Shown in pieces: positions 42,737 through 50,779 of a stretch of 58,035 nucleotides of DNA (within the stretch, counting starts at the first letter, position 1; each line of letters begins with the position of its first letter). The DNA lies in contig CBFGJP010000004.1 of NCBI GenBank assembly GCA_965649105.1, positions 1 to 58,035 of the forward strand, in the 5' to 3' direction. Source of the DNA: JAOAFX01 sp965649105. GTDB taxonomy: Bacteria > Hydrothermota > Tepidihabitantia > SM23-42 > JAOAFX01. The position numbers were made by a program, and so were the translations under genes. The notes under the pieces are model-generated. The model saw only the letters and a program-made list of their open reading frames with translations. It did not search any database and was not told the DNA's origin.

Positions 42737-44926
42737 ATGATTACAATTAAAATAAACGATAAGGAATTTGCAGCAAAAAAAGGTGAGACAGTTTTAGAGG
42801 TATGCCGTCGTGAAGGTATATATATTCCTACCCTTTGTTATCAGGAGAACTTAACTCCTTATGGTGGTTGCAGGTTATGTATTGTAGAGGTTGAGGGTAA
42901 TCCAAGACCACTGACCGCCTGCACATTGCCGGTACAGGATGAAATGGTGATAAAGACTGATACCCCGCTCCTTCGGGAAATTCGCAAATTTACCCTCCAG
43001 TTGATACTTTCTGAACATCCATACTCCTGTTTGATTTGTGACAAGACAAAGGACTGTGCAAATTATATGGAGTGCATTGAAAAAGAGCCAATAACATTTG
43101 GCTGTAAATATTGCCCGGCAAATGGTTCCTGTGAACTTCAGAGACTCGTTGAGGAATTCGGGATAAAAGAAATTCCTTTCTCCTTTAAATATAGAAATAT
43201 TCCGGTTGAAGACTATGACCCATTCTTTGAGCGGGATTATAATCTATGTATCCTCTGTGGCCGGTGTGTGCGTGCCTGTGCAGAGTTGAGACAGGCTTAT
43301 GTGATTGATTTTCACCATCGCGGTCCCAAGACCCTTGTGGGAACGCCTTTTGGTCTGTCGCACATTGAGGCAAACTGCCAATTCTGTGGTGCCTGTGTTG
43401 ATGCCTGTCCGACCGGGGCAATGCGCGAACGGTATAATAAATATCTCGGTAAATGTGAAAGAGAAATTAAAACCCATTGTATGCTCTGTAGTATGGGTTG
43501 TGAGATAGTTGCCGATGTGAGTGAGAATGGATTAATCAGGACAAGGGCTGATAAAGAACCGCTATGTGTCAGAGGTCGTTTTGGGATTGTGCCGATTGTT
43601 AATCATCCAAAGAGGGTAACCACCCCGCTGGTAAAAAGGAATGGTCAACTTATAGAAATTTCTTATGATGAAGCTATTGAGATTGCTGGAAATATTCTGA
43701 AAGAATATCAGGGAAAGACCGGTGTTATTTTCTCTCCAGACTTGACGATGGAGGCTATAACTGCATTGGATACATTTTCGGAGATAATAGGGGTTGAAGA
43801 GTTGGGCGCCGAAATAAACCAATCGGAAAGTTTTGATGAGATCTGTCTTGATCGGCCGGAAAAAAAGATTACACTTTTTGTGCTCAATGTTGACCTGATA
43901 AATGATTTTTCGGTCTTTTTATTAAGTTTAAGGAAATTTTTGAATGAAAAGCCAATCATAATTGTTGTTGACCCGATTCAAACAAAGATAGCGGATTTTG
44001 CCGATTTATGGTTAAGACCCGAACCCGGAAATGAATGGCCGGTTCTTGAGCGGTTATTGTCTTCAGATAAATTTACTGATTTTGCAGGTGTTAAAAAGCA
44101 GGAATTTATTGATGCAAAACGTTTAATCAAAAATAGGGAAGTCTGTGTTCTATACAATCCGAATAATATTATGGAATATAAGTGGGGAAATAATTTAAAA
44201 TGTTTTCCGCTGGTCAGCAATCCGAATCACACATTTTTAAGTAAGTCAAACATATTAAAGGCTTCAGATATTATAAATAATGGTGCGATTGAATGCCTTT
44301 ACCTTATCGGTGCGACAATTCCCAGGACAAAGAAATACAAAAAGGTCATTGTGCAGGACTGCTTTTTACCGGATTTTGATTTTGATCTGTTTTTACCTTC
44401 CGCAACATTTATGGAAATTGACGGAAGTTTTATTGATATCAAGGGAAAAGAAAAGAGATTGCATAAGGTCATTGAACCAAAAGGTAGTTCACGACCTGAT
44501 GAATTGATAATAAAAAGTATTATGGAAAGAATGGATTTTGAACAAATTAAAGACAAGGTTGCTTCAAATATCAATGTTTCTGAGGGTAAAAAAGATAAGG
44601 CAAAAAGCATAACGCCCATAAAAGATTATCCATTCTATCTGATTGTCAGGGAAAATGGATTCAGATTTAGAGGCAAGAGATTGTCAGATATTTTGACCGG
44701 ATTTAAAAGAGTGCATCAGGATAGAGTCTTATGGTTTAATCCCGCGGATGCCCAAAGATTGAATTTAGCAAATGGAATGAAGGCGAAGATCGTGGGCGAA
44801 GAATTTGAGAGTGAGTTAGAAGTTTTGACTACAGAAAGAGTTCCCGCGGGTTGTGTATTTGCGTATTATGACCGTTTGAATGGACTGACTCAGAGTCAAA
44901 TGGTGAGGATAGAATGTATAAGATAA
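42737..44926 (+). CDS. NuoG-like iron-sulfur subunit with degenerate molybdopterin-type domain
   Basis: 729 aa. Ordered modules: plant-type [2Fe-2S] domain (CRREGIYIPTLCYQ; GGCRLC; TACTLP), His-Cys [4Fe-4S] domain (HPYSCLICDKTKDC), two-cluster ferredoxin domain (CILCGRCVRACAE; CQFCGACVDACPTGA), then a formate-dehydrogenase-type [4Fe-4S] motif (CMLCSMGC...CVRGR) and a shrunken molybdopterin-oxidoreductase fold (about 290-729). No SeCys/Cys-His catalytic segment of formate dehydrogenase is recognisable, and the domain is shorter than in FdhA, so it is likely structural as in NuoG. An H-cluster is absent, so it is not a hydrogenase. Probable electron conduit of the five-gene complex. Confidence 0.85.
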   Translation: MITIKINDKEFAAKKGETVLEVCRREGIYIPTLCYQENLTPYGGCRLCIVEVEGNPRPLTACTLPVQDEMVIKTDTPLLREIRKFTLQLILSEHPYSCLICDKTKDCANYMECIEKEPITFGCKYCPANGSCELQRLVEEFGIKEIPFSFKYRNIPVEDYDPFFERDYNLCILCGRCVRACAELRQAYVIDFHHRGPKTLVGTPFGLSHIEANCQFCGACVDACPTGAMRERYNKYLGKCEREIKTHCMLCSMGCEIVADVSENGLIRTRADKEPLCVRGRFGIVPIVNHPKRVTTPLVKRNGQLIEISYDEAIEIAGNILKEYQGKTGVIFSPDLTMEAITALDTFSEIIGVEELGAEINQSESFDEICLDRPEKKITLFVLNVDLINDFSVFLLSLRKFLNEKPIIIVVDPIQTKIADFADLWLRPEPGNEWPVLERLLSSDKFTDFAGVKKQEFIDAKRLIKNREVCVLYNPNNIMEYKWGNNLKCFPLVSNPNHTFLSKSNILKASDIINNGAIECLYLIGATIPRTKKYKKVIVQDCFLPDFDFDLFLPSATFMEIDGSFIDIKGKEKRLHKVIEPKGSSRPDELIIKSIMERMDFEQIKDKVASNINVSEGKKDKAKSITPIKDYPFYLIVRENGFRFRGKRLSDILTGFKRVHQDRVLWFNPADAQRLNLANGMKAKIVGEEFESELEVLTTERVPAGCVFAYYDRLNGLTQSQMVRIECIR

Positions 44927-44955
44927 AATACTTAATTTTCTCAGCAGGGTGATTT

Positions 44956-45780
44956 ATGGTAAAAATTTTAAAGAAAGAATTACTTGCCCCTAACATTCAT
45001 TATATGGTGCTTGAATCAGATGTTATCCATTTGAATGCAAAGGCAGGGGAATTTGTTGTGGTTCGTGCGGATGAGTTTGGTGAGCGTATACCATTAAATC
45101 TTGTTGAATGGGATGAACATTCGGCAAGCGTAGTGTTTATGGAGGTGGGAACTTCAACAAGAAAACTGGGTTGTCTGAAATCGGGTGATTCAATTGCCGA
45201 TCTTGCGGGACCGCTGGGTAGACCAACTGAGATGGTGGATGGGAAGAGGATATTTTGTATTGGTGGATGTTATGGTATCGGTGCACTTTATCCCGTAATA
45301 AGGGCATTCAAGGGCAATAATAATAAGGTTATCACCGCGATTGAAGCAAGGAGTAGTTTCCTGCTCTACTGGCAGGAGAAATTGAAAGAATACAGTGATG
45401 AAATTTTTGAAATAACCCGTGATGGAACAAAGGGTTATGCAGGACATATTGATAAATTTTTAAATGATTATCTTTCAAAATATCAAATAGATATGGTTTA
45501 TGCACAGGGATGCACATATCTTACCTACCTTGTTTCGCAGACGACCAGACCTTTTGGGATAAAGACGATTGTTGGTTTGAATCCAATTATGATTGATGCA
45601 ACAGGAATGTGTGGTGTCTGCCGTGTGATCGTAAATGGTGAGACAAAATTTGCCTGTGTTGATGGTCCTGAATTTGATGGGCACACCGTTGATTGGCAGA
45701 ATCTTCTTACCCGAAGGCATATCTACATAACTGAAGAAAGAAGGTCATTAAGCTTTTATGAGTGTGAGAAATATGGATAG
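44956..45780 (+). CDS. NfnS/SudB-like ferredoxin-NADP reductase-type subunit
   Basis: 274 aa of the dihydroorotate-dehydrogenase electron-transfer-subunit/sulfide dehydrogenase beta type. An FAD-binding barrel (about 1-95; RIPLNLVEWD), an NAD(P)-binding Rossmann half (IFCIGGCYGIGALYPV near 105-120), and the C-terminal [2Fe-2S] site with Asp plus Cys ligands (DATGMCGVCRV...FACVDGPEFDGH). These match the small subunit of NfnAB, which bifurcates electrons between NADPH, NAD+ and ferredoxin. A Shine-Dalgarno-like AGGGTGA precedes the ATG, 29 nt after the NuoG-like gene. Its partner is the next gene. Confidence 0.9.
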   Translation: MVKILKKELLAPNIHYMVLESDVIHLNAKAGEFVVVRADEFGERIPLNLVEWDEHSASVVFMEVGTSTRKLGCLKSGDSIADLAGPLGRPTEMVDGKRIFCIGGCYGIGALYPVIRAFKGNNNKVITAIEARSSFLLYWQEKLKEYSDEIFEITRDGTKGYAGHIDKFLNDYLSKYQIDMVYAQGCTYLTYLVSQTTRPFGIKTIVGLNPIMIDATGMCGVCRVIVNGETKFACVDGPEFDGHTVDWQNLLTRRHIYITEERRSLSFYECEKYG

Positions 45781-45825
45781 CAAATTAAATTCCAAATTTC
45801 AAATCTCAAATCCCGAACAATATTT

Positions 45826-45900
45826 AAATCCCAAATTTAAAAATTTTTTGTATTATGACTTGATTTTAGTTTGGTCATTGATGCTTGGGATTTGGGATTT
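45826..45900. repeat. Inverted repeat with 7-mer runs between nfnS- and nfnL-like genes
   Basis: Perfect 11-bp arms AAATCCCAAAT (45826-45836) and ATTTGGGATTT (45890-45900) separated by 53 nt. The left side is preceded by YYCAAAT heptamers (about 45791-45811). It could be a decayed element or an mRNA structure that tunes the two subunits; it lies just before the Shine-Dalgarno GGAG at 45907. Confidence 0.6.
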
Positions 45901-45918
45901 TTTTATGGAGAATATTTT

Positions 45919-47319
45919 ATGCCTGAAAAGATAATTCCTAAGAAAACCCCGATGCGGGAGCAGTTACCTAAAGAACGGATAAAGAATTTTAATGAAGTGC
46001 CTTATGGATATAGTCCTGAAGAGGCGATCGCCGAAGCCAAAAGATGCCTTCAATGTAAAAAGGCACCCTGTGTTTCAGGCTGCCCAGTAGAGATTGATAT
46101 ACCCGGATTTATTAAATTTATTGCTGAAGGAGATTTCAAATCTGCAATAAAGAGATTGAAAGAGAAGAATGTCCTGCCCGCAGTATGTGGTAGGGTTTGC
46201 CCGCAGGAGACACAGTGTGAACAGGTTTGTACCCTGGCGAAAAAGTTTGAACCGGTGGCAATTGGAAGGCTTGAACGATTTGCGGCTGATTATGAAGCAT
46301 CCCAGGGTGAGGCACCATTGCCTGAACCGGCAAAACCCACGGGCAAAAAGGTGGCGGTGATAGGTTCGGGACCTGGTGGATTGACCGTAGCAGGTGATTT
46401 AATAAGGTTTGGACATTCAGTTACAATATTTGAGGCATTGCATAAACCTGGTGGTGTGCTTGTCTATGGTATTCCTGAATTCCGTCTGCCCAAGGTGATA
46501 GTTTACCGAGAAGTTGATTATCTAATCAGATGTGGTGTGAAACTTGTTCTGAATTTTATCGTTGGTAAAACCGCGACGATTGAACAGTTGCTGAAGGAAT
46601 TTGATGCAGTATATATTGGCACGGGTGCCGGACTGCCCTGGTTTATGAATATCCCAGGTGAGAATCTAAATGGAGTTTATTCAGCGAATGAGTATTTAAC
46701 CCGTTCAAACTTGATGAAGGCATATTTATTCCCTGAGTATGATACACCGATTGTGCGGGGGAAAAAGGTTGCAGTTGTGGGCGGTGGAAATGTCGCAATG
46801 GATTGTGCAAGGACCGCATTGAGACTCGGCGCAGATGAAGTGCATATTGTTTACCGCCGTAGTAAACAGGAGATGCCGGCACGTGCAGAAGAGATTCATC
46901 ATGCCGAAGAGGAGGGTGTTGTATTTGATTGGCTGACTCTACCTATCAGGTATATTGGAGATGAGAATGGCTGGGTAAAGGAGATGGAATGTATCAAAAT
47001 GCAACTCGGTGAGCCCGATGCAACAGGTAGAAGAAAACCCGTACCCATAGAAGGTTCCAATTTTATCACACCTATTGATACAGTGATTTGTGCAATCGGC
47101 CAGAGCCCAAATCCTTTGATTCCCCAGACAACACCGGATTTAAAGGTGGCGAAATGGGGAAATATTGAGGTGGATAAGGCAACAATGAAGACATCAAAGC
47201 CGCGTTGCTGGGCAGGTGGTGATGTGGTGAGGGGTGGGGCAACCGTAATACTGGCAATGGGTGATGCCCGTATTGCTGCGCGGTCAATAGATGAATTTCT
47301 AAGAACCGGCGTCTGGTAA
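45919..47319 (+). CDS. NfnL/SudA-like NADPH-dependent flavoprotein (glutamate synthase beta-type)
   Basis: 466 aa from ATG 45919, chosen because GGAG lies 8 nt upstream; 16 further in-frame codons extend back into the spacer. The N-terminal [4Fe-4S] pair has CLQCKKAPCVSGCP and CGRVCPQETQCEQVC. The FAD site is GSGPGGLTVAGDL, the second dinucleotide (NADPH) site GGGNVAMDCARTALRLGA followed by RRSKQEMPAR, and the C-terminal FAD contact GGDVVRGGATVILAMGDAR. This is the large subunit type of NfnAB (ferredoxin:NADP+ and NAD+ bifurcation) and of sulfide dehydrogenase. No GltB/alpha glutamate synthase is adjacent, and the preceding gene encodes the matching small subunit. Confidence 0.9.
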   Translation: MPEKIIPKKTPMREQLPKERIKNFNEVPYGYSPEEAIAEAKRCLQCKKAPCVSGCPVEIDIPGFIKFIAEGDFKSAIKRLKEKNVLPAVCGRVCPQETQCEQVCTLAKKFEPVAIGRLERFAADYEASQGEAPLPEPAKPTGKKVAVIGSGPGGLTVAGDLIRFGHSVTIFEALHKPGGVLVYGIPEFRLPKVIVYREVDYLIRCGVKLVLNFIVGKTATIEQLLKEFDAVYIGTGAGLPWFMNIPGENLNGVYSANEYLTRSNLMKAYLFPEYDTPIVRGKKVAVVGGGNVAMDCARTALRLGADEVHIVYRRSKQEMPARAEEIHHAEEEGVVFDWLTLPIRYIGDENGWVKEMECIKMQLGEPDATGRRKPVPIEGSNFITPIDTVICAIGQSPNPLIPQTTPDLKVAKWGNIEVDKATMKTSKPRCWAGGDVVRGGATVILAMGDARIAARSIDEFLRTGVW

Positions 47320-47464
47320 ATTTTATCTTTGCCAATTCCTTACTGGTCGTTTCTTCACACTGCCCTATATTGAATATTGCAAAATATAATGAAGCGCAGA
47401 TATTAATACCTTAATGTAGTATATAAAAATAAAGTATCAAGGTGGGTATTTAATAATTAAGTAC

Positions 47465-47492
47465 TTGATTTTATGTGTGATATGTGTATAAT
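47465..47492 (+). promoter_or_regulatory. Promoter of the efflux operon
   Basis: TTGATT (47465-47470), 16-bp spacer, TATAAT (47487-47492), 10 nt to the ATG at 47503; leader of about four bases. Confidence 0.75.
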
Positions 47493-47502
47493 TTAAAATT
47501 GT

Positions 47503-48741
47503 ATGTGGCTGATAATTACCTTACTATCTCAATGTGATACACTGTCGCTTCAGGATGCGATTGACATTGCTTTCAGACAGAGCCCCACTTATTTAGAGTC
47601 AAGAGAAACATTGGCAAAGTCCAGGGTTCAGTTTTTCAAGGCACTCTCTTATCTACTGCCGACAAATACCACAACCGGGTCCTGGATTAAGAGTGAATAC
47701 AGGAATTTCATCACTAAACATTATACCGGTTCTATTAACTTCTCAATGCCGATTTTTGACCTTGATGTAATAAGTTCAATTGTTGTTGCAAAAGGGCAGG
47801 AAAAGGGTACTTCAATCCAGCATAATCAGGATATCGCAAATCTTATTTTAAATATAAAGAAATCATATTACAGTCTTATTACAGCAAATGAATTATTAAA
47901 TTCGTCCCAGAAGACACTTGAACGGGCAATGGAGAATAAAAAACTCGTTGAAACAAAATACGAACTCGGTTCAGCATCACGACTTGAACTACTCCAGGCT
48001 GAGGTCTTTTACCTCCAGACCCTTCAAAGCAATTCTCAGGCAAAGACCCTTGAGGCACAGGCACAGCAGGAGTTAAAATCATTGCTCAATATTCAGGTTC
48101 AGATTTTTCCCAGTGATTCTTTTATTATCCCTGATACATTCACCCTGCCTTCGCTGGATTCATTAAGAGAAATATTATTGAAGGCAAACTTAGGAATTAA
48201 ATTATCAAAACAGATGAAGAGCCTTGCCTGTGCAAACCTATGGTTTTCCATATTTGGTTTTATGCCAAGGATTTCAATTTTTTATGGATATAACACAAGC
48301 GTTGATTCTTTTGCCCTTGATTTTGACTATCTCAAGGATAATACAACAAAGAATTATGGAATAAATATCAGTTTTCCGATATTTGAAATTAAGACATTGA
48401 TATTTAATTATGTCACCGCAAAGAAGGATTTAAAGATAAAAAAATACAGTATGAAAAAGACGATCCTTGAATCGGAGAAGGCATTATATACGAGTTATTA
48501 TAGTTTAAAGGAGGCAATTGATAATTTAAAATTTGCCAAAAAGAGTTTAGAACTTGCTGAAGAGGCGATTATTATCGCGCGTGAGCAATACACGCTCGGT
48601 GTGATTTCATTTTTAGATTTACTGCGCACCGAAGAGGATTATTATAATGCCCGGGTGAATCTGGTCCAGGCATTAAATGGCTATTATCTCCAGCAATCGA
48701 CCCTTTCATATCTATTGGGCAATATAATTATGCAGGAGTAA
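47503..48741 (+). CDS. TolC-family outer-membrane efflux protein
   Basis: 412 aa with a short N-terminal export signal. The OEP family pattern occurs twice: long coiled helices around 30-200 (DIAFRQSPTYLESRETLAKS; YELGSASRLELLQAEVFYL) and 310-405 (EEAIIIAREQYTLGVISFLDLLRTEEDYYNARVNLVQALNGYYLQQ), with short beta segments between. It forms the trimeric exit duct for the exporter encoded just downstream. First gene of the operon; the adaptor gene starts 2 nt after its stop. Confidence 0.9.
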   Translation: MWLIITLLSQCDTLSLQDAIDIAFRQSPTYLESRETLAKSRVQFFKALSYLLPTNTTTGSWIKSEYRNFITKHYTGSINFSMPIFDLDVISSIVVAKGQEKGTSIQHNQDIANLILNIKKSYYSLITANELLNSSQKTLERAMENKKLVETKYELGSASRLELLQAEVFYLQTLQSNSQAKTLEAQAQQELKSLLNIQVQIFPSDSFIIPDTFTLPSLDSLREILLKANLGIKLSKQMKSLACANLWFSIFGFMPRISIFYGYNTSVDSFALDFDYLKDNTTKNYGINISFPIFEIKTLIFNYVTAKKDLKIKKYSMKKTILESEKALYTSYYSLKEAIDNLKFAKKSLELAEEAIIIAREQYTLGVISFLDLLRTEEDYYNARVNLVQALNGYYLQQSTLSYLLGNIIMQE

Positions 48742-48743
48742 AA

Positions 48744-49838
48744 ATGAAAAAAATATTTATAATAGTGGGATTTATAATTATTGTGCTTCTGATTGTAGTC
48801 CTTAATCTCACCCAGAAGTCGGGTGGAGAAAGTGTGGAGGTTGAGATTGCAAAAAAAGGAGAGATTGTATCAAGGGTGAGTGCAGATGGTGAATTGAAGG
48901 CAAAATCTCAGGTTGATATCTCGGCAGAGACCATTGGTAGAATAAAAAGAATCTATTATAAAGAAGGCGACTTTGTGAAAAGGGGCAGTTTACTGATTGA
49001 AATTGATGATACACAGGCTAAGGCGAATTATAAATTGTCTGAGGTGAGATTAAAACAGGCAGAGCAGGTATTTGATAGAACCAAGAGCCTCTATGAAAAA
49101 GGGTTGATAAGTAAGGAAAATTTTGAAAATGCTGAATTGAGTTATGAATCAGCAAAGGCAACCTACCAGCAGGCGCTTGATACATATAAGAAGACAAAGA
49201 TATATGCACCCATATCCGGCAGGATAATGAAATTGAATATTGAAGAAGGCGAGACAGCGGTGATGGGGACTTTGAATTATGCAGGGACAGTCCTGGCGAC
49301 GATCGCTGATATGTCAAGGATGATTGCGGTTGTGAAGATTGATGAGACTGAAGTTCCTCAGGTAAAGACAGGACAGGAGGCAGAGGTGATAGCCGATGCC
49401 TTACCTGATTCAACTTTCAAGGGTGTAGTAACAAAGGTGGGTTTGATGCCGATAACTTCAATAGCAACTACGACAGAAAAGGCGACCGATTTTGAAGTAG
49501 AGATTGAGTTGAAGGATTTCTCCGCAAGTTTGAGACCGGGTATGAATGTGAAGGCAGATATAGTTACCAGCAGGAAGTTTGATGTTCTAATCGTTCCAAT
49601 TCAGGCAGTGGGGAAGAGAAAGATAAAGGATAAGATGGCAGAATCAATTTTTGTTGTAGAGAATAAAAGGGCAGTCTTAAAAGAGATTCAAACGGGTATA
49701 TCAAGTGATAAAGAGATAGAGATAATTTCGGGGATTAATGAAGGAGATACCATTATCGTTGGGCCATATCGTGTGCTCTCAAAATTGAAAGACGGCACAA
49801 GGGTGGATTTCAAGGAAGTAGAAAAAACAAATGAGTAG
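48744..49838 (+). CDS. Periplasmic adaptor (membrane fusion protein, MacA/HlyD type)
   Basis: 364 aa. N-terminal membrane anchor (about 4-22), biotinyl-lipoyl half-motifs (VDISAETIGRIKRIYYKEGDFVKRG and IYAPISGRIMKLNIEEGE) around an alpha-helical hairpin (about 95-140), then beta-barrel (PQVKTGQEAEVIADALP) and membrane-proximal domains. It links the MacB-like pump to TolC. The spacer behind it (49839-49978) is long for this operon and holds a dispersed repeat. Confidence 0.9.
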   Translation: MKKIFIIVGFIIIVLLIVVLNLTQKSGGESVEVEIAKKGEIVSRVSADGELKAKSQVDISAETIGRIKRIYYKEGDFVKRGSLLIEIDDTQAKANYKLSEVRLKQAEQVFDRTKSLYEKGLISKENFENAELSYESAKATYQQALDTYKKTKIYAPISGRIMKLNIEEGETAVMGTLNYAGTVLATIADMSRMIAVVKIDETEVPQVKTGQEAEVIADALPDSTFKGVVTKVGLMPITSIATTTEKATDFEVEIELKDFSASLRPGMNVKADIVTSRKFDVLIVPIQAVGKRKIKDKMAESIFVVENKRAVLKEIQTGISSDKEIEIISGINEGDTIIVGPYRVLSKLKDGTRVDFKEVEKTNE

Positions 49839-49929
49839 GAATTCTATAAGGTTAGTTTTCTGTGATATTTTTGCCTCAATGGAAATTTGTTCTCAAAGAA
49901 AAGAATACCATAGACATTCTACGATAGAC

Positions 49930-49947
49930 GATACAGGCAGCGATACC
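49930..49947. repeat. Dispersed spacer element, copy 3 core
   Basis: GATACAGGCAGCGATACC, the reverse complement of the 26698-26715 core with two mismatches; the following AAACGATTC also matches the flank of that copy. It lies in the 140-nt spacer between the adaptor and ABC ATPase genes. Confidence 0.6.
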
Positions 49948-49978
49948 GTAAAACGATTCACCAGTAACTTTTAATAGC

Positions 49979-50647
49979 ATGCTTTGCAAAGCGATTGATA
50001 TTTACAAAAAGTATAGCCTGGGCAAGGTTGAGGTTGAGGCACTCAGAGGGGTGAGTCTGGAGATTGGTGAAAATGAATATATTTCCATTATGGGTCCTTC
50101 AGGTTCAGGAAAATCAACACTGATGCATATACTTGGCTGCCTTGATACACCAACCCGGGGCGATTATTTTTTTGAAGATAGAAAAGTTTCTGATTATTCT
50201 GATGTAGAACTCGCCAGGGTTAGAAACAGATATATCGGATTTGTCTTCCAAAATTTCAATCTTTTACCCCGTCTCTCAGCCCTTGAAAATGTCGCATTGC
50301 CTTTGATATATGCAGGTGTTAATAAAAAAGAGAGGCACAAGCGCTCGGAAGAGATTTTAAAAAAGATCGGACTGGGTCAGAGGATGAAACACAGACCTAA
50401 TGAATTGTCCGGTGGTGAGTGCCAGAGGGTGGCGATAGCCCGTGCCTTGATAAATAATCCAAAGATTATCTTCGCTGATGAGCCAACCGGGAATCTTGAT
50501 ACAAAGACCGGAAGAGAGATTATGGAACTATTTGATAATTTGCATAGTGAAGGGCATACCGTAGTCCTTGTCACCCACGACCCGAATATCGCTGCTCATG
50601 CAAAAAGGATTATTAAACTCATTGATGGAAGGGTTGCAGATGAGTAA
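49979..50647 (+). CDS. MacB/LolD-type ABC transporter ATP-binding protein
   Basis: 222 aa. Walker A GPSGSGKST near residue 41, Q-loop FVFQNFNLLPRLSALENV, signature LSGGECQRVAIARAL (about 140-154), Walker B IIFADEPTGNLDT and H-loop VTHDP are all intact. This is the type VII (mechanotransmission) ABC family, in which the ATPase drives periplasmic efflux or lipoprotein extraction. The signature has GGEC where GGQQ/GGEQ is usual. Separate from its permease here, unlike fused E. coli MacB. Confidence 0.95.
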   Translation: MLCKAIDIYKKYSLGKVEVEALRGVSLEIGENEYISIMGPSGSGKSTLMHILGCLDTPTRGDYFFEDRKVSDYSDVELARVRNRYIGFVFQNFNLLPRLSALENVALPLIYAGVNKKERHKRSEEILKKIGLGQRMKHRPNELSGGECQRVAIARALINNPKIIFADEPTGNLDTKTGREIMELFDNLHSEGHTVVLVTHDPNIAAHAKRIIKLIDGRVADE

Positions 50648-50670
50648 AGACCGATGGCTTTCCGTTGTTG

Positions 50671-50765
50671 GGTTTCGCTGCTCGTATCGTAAAAGGGAGT
50701 GGTTATACGGCAAAAAATGAAAGATGATGAACAAACAACGAAACGTGCCACAAAACCGTATAACC
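50671..50765. repeat. Dispersed spacer element in the efflux operon, copy 4
   Basis: GGTTTCGCTGCTCGTATC (50671-50688) matches the 26698-26715 core with three mismatches. It is followed by inverted ends GGTTATACGG (50701-50710) and CCGTATAACC (50756-50765), perfect 10-bp arms around a 45-nt interior. The element fills the 132-nt gap between ATPase and permease genes. Confidence 0.65.
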
Positions 50766-50779
50766 ATTAATGGTTGACT

